Below are positions 9,031 through 11,432 of a stretch of DNA of 11,432 bases, piece after piece. The notes below the pieces were generated by a model. It was not told where the DNA came from and made no database searches. It was given only the letters and a program-made list of their open reading frames with translations. The position numbers and the translations under genes are program-made. Origin of the DNA: Actinomortierella ambigua (taxonomy: Eukaryota; Mortierellomycota; Mortierellomycetes; Mortierellales; Mortierellaceae); assembly GCA_016098155.1 (NCBI GenBank), contig JAAAJB010000825.1, forward strand, positions 1-11,432, written 5' to 3'. Numbering within the stretch: position 1 is the first letter of the stretch; each line of letters starts with the position of its first letter.

Positions 9031-9576
9031 GCTGAAGCACACCTCGGATCCGACTCTACACAGTCTGGCATTCCCAAGATCACAGAGAAGCGCAAGGAGA
9101 AGGTTCCCGCCCTGTCTCGCTCAGCCCGTGCTGGTCTTCAGGTAACAGGGGCGAACAAAAGGAAGCGTTTATTGGAGCGCGTTTACTTTTATGATAGTAC
9201 AAAAAAAAAAATGGTATATACTGACTCTCTCTCTCTCTCTCTCTCTGTCTCTTACTCTTAGTTCCCAGTGGGTCGTATTCACAGATATCTAAAGGACCGC
9301 ACACAAAACCACGTGCGTGTGGGCGCAAAGGCAGCAGTGTACTCTGCAGCGATTCTGGAATACCTGACGGCCGAGGTGTTGGAGCTGGCGGGCAATGCCA
9401 CCAAGGATCTCAAGGTCAAGCGTATCACACCGCGCCATCTGCAGCTGGCGATCCGTGGTGATGAGGAGCTGGACTCGCTGATCCGCGCCACCATTGCAGG
9501 CGGTGGTGTCTTGCCCCATATCCACAAGGCATTGCTGGCACGGACACAGAAGGGTCAGAAGAAGATGGCTCCATAG
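9031..9576 (+). CDS. H2A.Z: Histone H2A variant H2A.Z, last two coding exons (first exon unresolved)
   Basis: Exons at 9031-9141 and 9262-9576 flank a 120-nt intron (GTAACA...TTAG) that splits the conserved [15 protein letters not shown]. They encode 141 residues ending [10 protein letters not shown]2A.Z replaces H2A in nucleosomes near promoters, delivered by SWR-type remodellers. Variant-specific signs are the [22 protein letters not shown] block (GDEELDS where canonical H2A has NDEELN) and the acidic-patch residues. The N-terminal tail [20 protein letters not shown] is not the Gly/Lys-rich tail of well-known H2A.Z proteins. The acceptor at 9029-9030 follows CTAAC (8976-8980) and needs a phase-0 upstream exon. 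Two candidates: ATG 8431 with a GC donor (ATG|GCAAGG), or ATG 8873/8885 with a weak donor at 8894 (CGC|GTGGGC, a 137-nt intron). I slightly prefer 8431 because of its leader. Identity is certain; the N-terminus is not. Confidence 0.95.
9224..9246 (+). repeat. (CT)n run at the end of H2A.Z intron 2
   Basis: A dinucleotide CT run sits about 15 bases before the acceptor at 9261 and serves as the polypyrimidine tract. Its sequence resembles the larger microsatellite upstream. Confidence 0.8.
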
Positions 9577-10833
9577 TTTTCTGTCTTTTTTTTTTTTGGG
9601 ATGGACTCGAACAAAAATCTGAAAAAAAAGAAACAAAAAATATATGAGAGACGTTGTGTTCTGCTTTCCCTCCACCTCGCGCTTATGTACAAACCCGTTT
9701 TTTTTTCCCACCTCAAAGTCTACTTTCCCCCTCTATTGATTGCTTTCGCATAGTCACCCTCCTTACACCCCTTACATTTTCAGCCTGATAAAAAGAAGAA
9801 GAAGAAGAAGAAAAAAAAACATACTTTTTATTTAATCGCATGTAGACTACCATATATTATCCTATCGCTTAATATTGATCCATGATGTGTTGGGGTCTGG
9901 GTTCGACTATGGTGAACAGTTGACGCGTAGGGAACCTTTTTATCCCCAAGGATATCGGGCGTCATTTGTGTGATTTGGCAGTGATTTGCAGCCACACCAT
10001 CACATTTTTGTTGATCATCACTGTCTAACGTGAAGCCCTTACATAGGCAACAATCTTATTGGGTCTGGGGGGGGGGAAGGCATGGAGAGATCCTTCCACT
10101 CTAGACTGTGTCTATTTGCCACAGTGGCGAAAACTGCTGCATCTATAGCGAATTACAAGGCACGCTCTTACCTCTCATAGCCTAGAAATCGGTCACAGGG
10201 ATGGTAGATCGCAGTGCAAGAAGCTCCATGTTGGTAACGAGCACCAGGCCAAATCACGTAATCACCCCTCATCTTTGGCAGTACGATGCGGTTGTTTTGA
10301 AAAGGTGCCATCGCTATCGCCAGTCTCTTTAACAAAGTTGCCAAGCAAACACATATCAATAGATCAAAGGAGAACGAAACTTGATCGATGCCATACTCTG
10401 ACACGAACAACCAGTCTGTTTGGATGCGATATGTTCCTCAACCTGCCCCAGTAGGACTTGTGACCCCGATTTAGGGTGTGGACATTAGACAGTACAACAG
10501 TGTAAAGTAGAGAGAGCCTTAGTGTCTCCCCTTTCTCTTTTCCTGCTGGCACGCATTGGCCCCCTCGCCCCGCCCCACCGCCACAATTGAGAGTGTTTCG
10601 CGTTCCATCATAAAATTATATGACACGAAAAGAGCGCACACACAAAAAAGGCGAAAAGATATTTACAGGCCATAAGGAGTTGCCATTGTTTTCTTTAGGA
10701 ACAAAGTAGATATAATAAGGTAGATAGAGATTTTAATAGTTCTTTGCTCCAGGCTCATTTTGGGGTTTTCCAAAAAAGAAACAAACAAACATAGGAGGAC
10801 GCCAGTGCGCCGCAGCGACCCAATTTTTTTTTA
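9577..10833. other. Intergenic region between convergent H2A.Z and deacetylase genes
   Basis: About 1.26 kb without a supported gene. It holds the 3' UTRs of both neighbours. Features seen: T runs near 9586 and 9699, an AAG repeat at about 9793-9811 followed by an A run, and a G run near 10067-10075. An 80-codon open frame on the - strand (10168-10410) has no recognisable motif. The GGGTTCGAC near 9899 resembles a tRNA B box, but no matching arms could be folded. Confidence 0.55.
9793..9819 (+). repeat. AAG microsatellite plus A run
   Basis: Several tandem AAG triplets followed by nine A, about 215 bp after the H2A.Z stop codon. It is non-coding simple sequence. Confidence 0.8.
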
Positions 10834-11372
10834 TTACTTGGGGGCGCAGACGGTCGGGACAGTGGCCGCGGGGGCACCGATCGACTTGTACCAGTTCCGA
10901 GGGTCATCTCCCAAGCACTCGCCCACGGGGACGATCTTGTAGCCGCGCTCCCTGGCCATCCTGATCACCCAGGGCGTAATCAAAGAAACGGTGCGATTGT
11001 AGGTGTCGTGCTGGAGGGCCATATGAGGGGCACCCTGGGGATTACGGTTGATCGTATAGTTGTACTCGTTCTGTTGCTTGGCCAACAGTTCCGCATCCGG
11101 AATCCTGTAGGGCGGATAGTCGTTGTCAAGGCCGGCGTCACCGGAGGCAATGTTCCAGGTCGTAATCACGTAGCCGAGACTTCCGAGCACATCCTGGACC
11201 TTCTTATCCGCTTCGAGGTTTTTGCCACGGGCACCCTCGCCAAAGGGCGGGCGCATGTACCGGGGCACGACACCGAGAATTTCCTGGAGGGCTGTCTCGA
11301 GCAGGGTCATCTGCTTTGTGATCAGTTCGGGAGCCATGTTGGTCATGTTCGGATGGGACCAGGTGTGCGAGG
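10834..11372 (-). CDS. Polysaccharide (chitin) deacetylase, NodB domain, 3'-terminal exon
   Basis: The exon begins at 11372 after an acceptor-like AAACAG and ends with TAA at 10834-10836, giving 178 residues plus two bases of a split codon. NodB enzymes (carbohydrate esterase family 4) use a metal ion to remove acetyl groups from chitin or similar polymers, usually at the fungal cell wall. Seen in order: SHTWSHPNM (His-x-x-x-His metal-binding motif 2), RYMRPPFGEG (motif 3), VITTWNIASGD (motif 4 region) and MALQHDTY (motif 5, Leu-x-His-Asp, catalytic His). The C-terminal CLGDDPRNWYKS is frequent in fungal chitin deacetylases. The signal peptide and first motif (TFDD-type) must lie beyond the right edge. 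There is no GPI-like hydrophobic tail after CAPK at the C-terminus. Substrate is inferred from family membership. The upstream bases stay open in the same frame, so the intron boundary rests on the AG site and the motif spacing. Confidence 0.92.
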
Positions 11373-11409
11373 CTGTTTGGGTTGTTTTGTGTGATTTAGG
11401 AGATGGGAG

Positions 11410-11432
11410 TTTTTTTTTTTTTTTTTTTTTTT
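11410..11432 (+). repeat. T homopolymer at window edge
   Basis: Twenty-three T residues run to the last base. On the - strand they fall in the presumed intron just upstream of the deacetylase exon. The length at the very edge could reflect a contig end or a hard-to-sequence homopolymer. Confidence 0.75.

Noticed and set aside
9880..9925. Possible tRNA because of GGGTTCGAC
   Set aside because: The flanking bases do not pair as a T stem, and no A box, anticodon arm or acceptor stem is found.
10168..10410. 80-codon open frame on the - strand
   Set aside because: No family resemblance, no clear start context and no splice partners; kept only as a low-interest note.

Overview
This is eukaryotic, almost certainly fungal, nuclear DNA. 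Genes are compact, with introns of 103-182 nt that use GT...AG ends, CTAAC-like branch points and pyrimidine-rich acceptors. The recognisable proteins are a Rai1/DXO decapping nuclease, histone H2A.Z and a chitin-deacetylase-type NodB enzyme. The long CT/CA microsatellites, spliced histone gene and secreted chitin-deacetylase relative make me think of an early-diverging fungus (Mucoromycota/Mortierellomycota), but that is inference and was not tested.

Layout. (1) 1-3401, + strand: the 3' part of a gene for a large ZZ zinc finger/EF-hand protein. It begins upstream of the window, and four coding exons are visible. (2) 3402-3824: a short intergenic stretch with a poly(A) signal and a T-run. (3) 3825-6553, + strand: a complete six-exon RAI1-type gene whose spliced frame gives 683 aa. 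(4) 6554-8430: a long stretch with no convincing gene, containing about 500 bp of CT/CA microsatellite. (5) 8431-9576, + strand: the H2A.Z gene. Its last two coding exons (9031-9141 and 9262-9576) are clear; its first exon is unresolved. (6) 9577-10833: intergenic DNA between convergent genes, without a supported gene. (7) 10834-11372, - strand: the last exon of a polysaccharide (chitin) deacetylase that continues past the right edge.

The genes are not an obvious pathway. Three encode likely nuclear or intracellular proteins (a calcium/ZZ scaffold, RNA 5'-end quality control, a histone variant) and one a likely cell-wall enzyme. The most notable shared property is that the first two genes each carry a large low-complexity segment inside a conserved fold: about 530 residues between EF-hands 3 and 4 of a calcineurin-B/NCS-like fold, and about 155 residues between catalytic motifs of Rai1. 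No mobile element, CRISPR array, tRNA or rRNA was found, and I see no clear undescribed multi-gene system.
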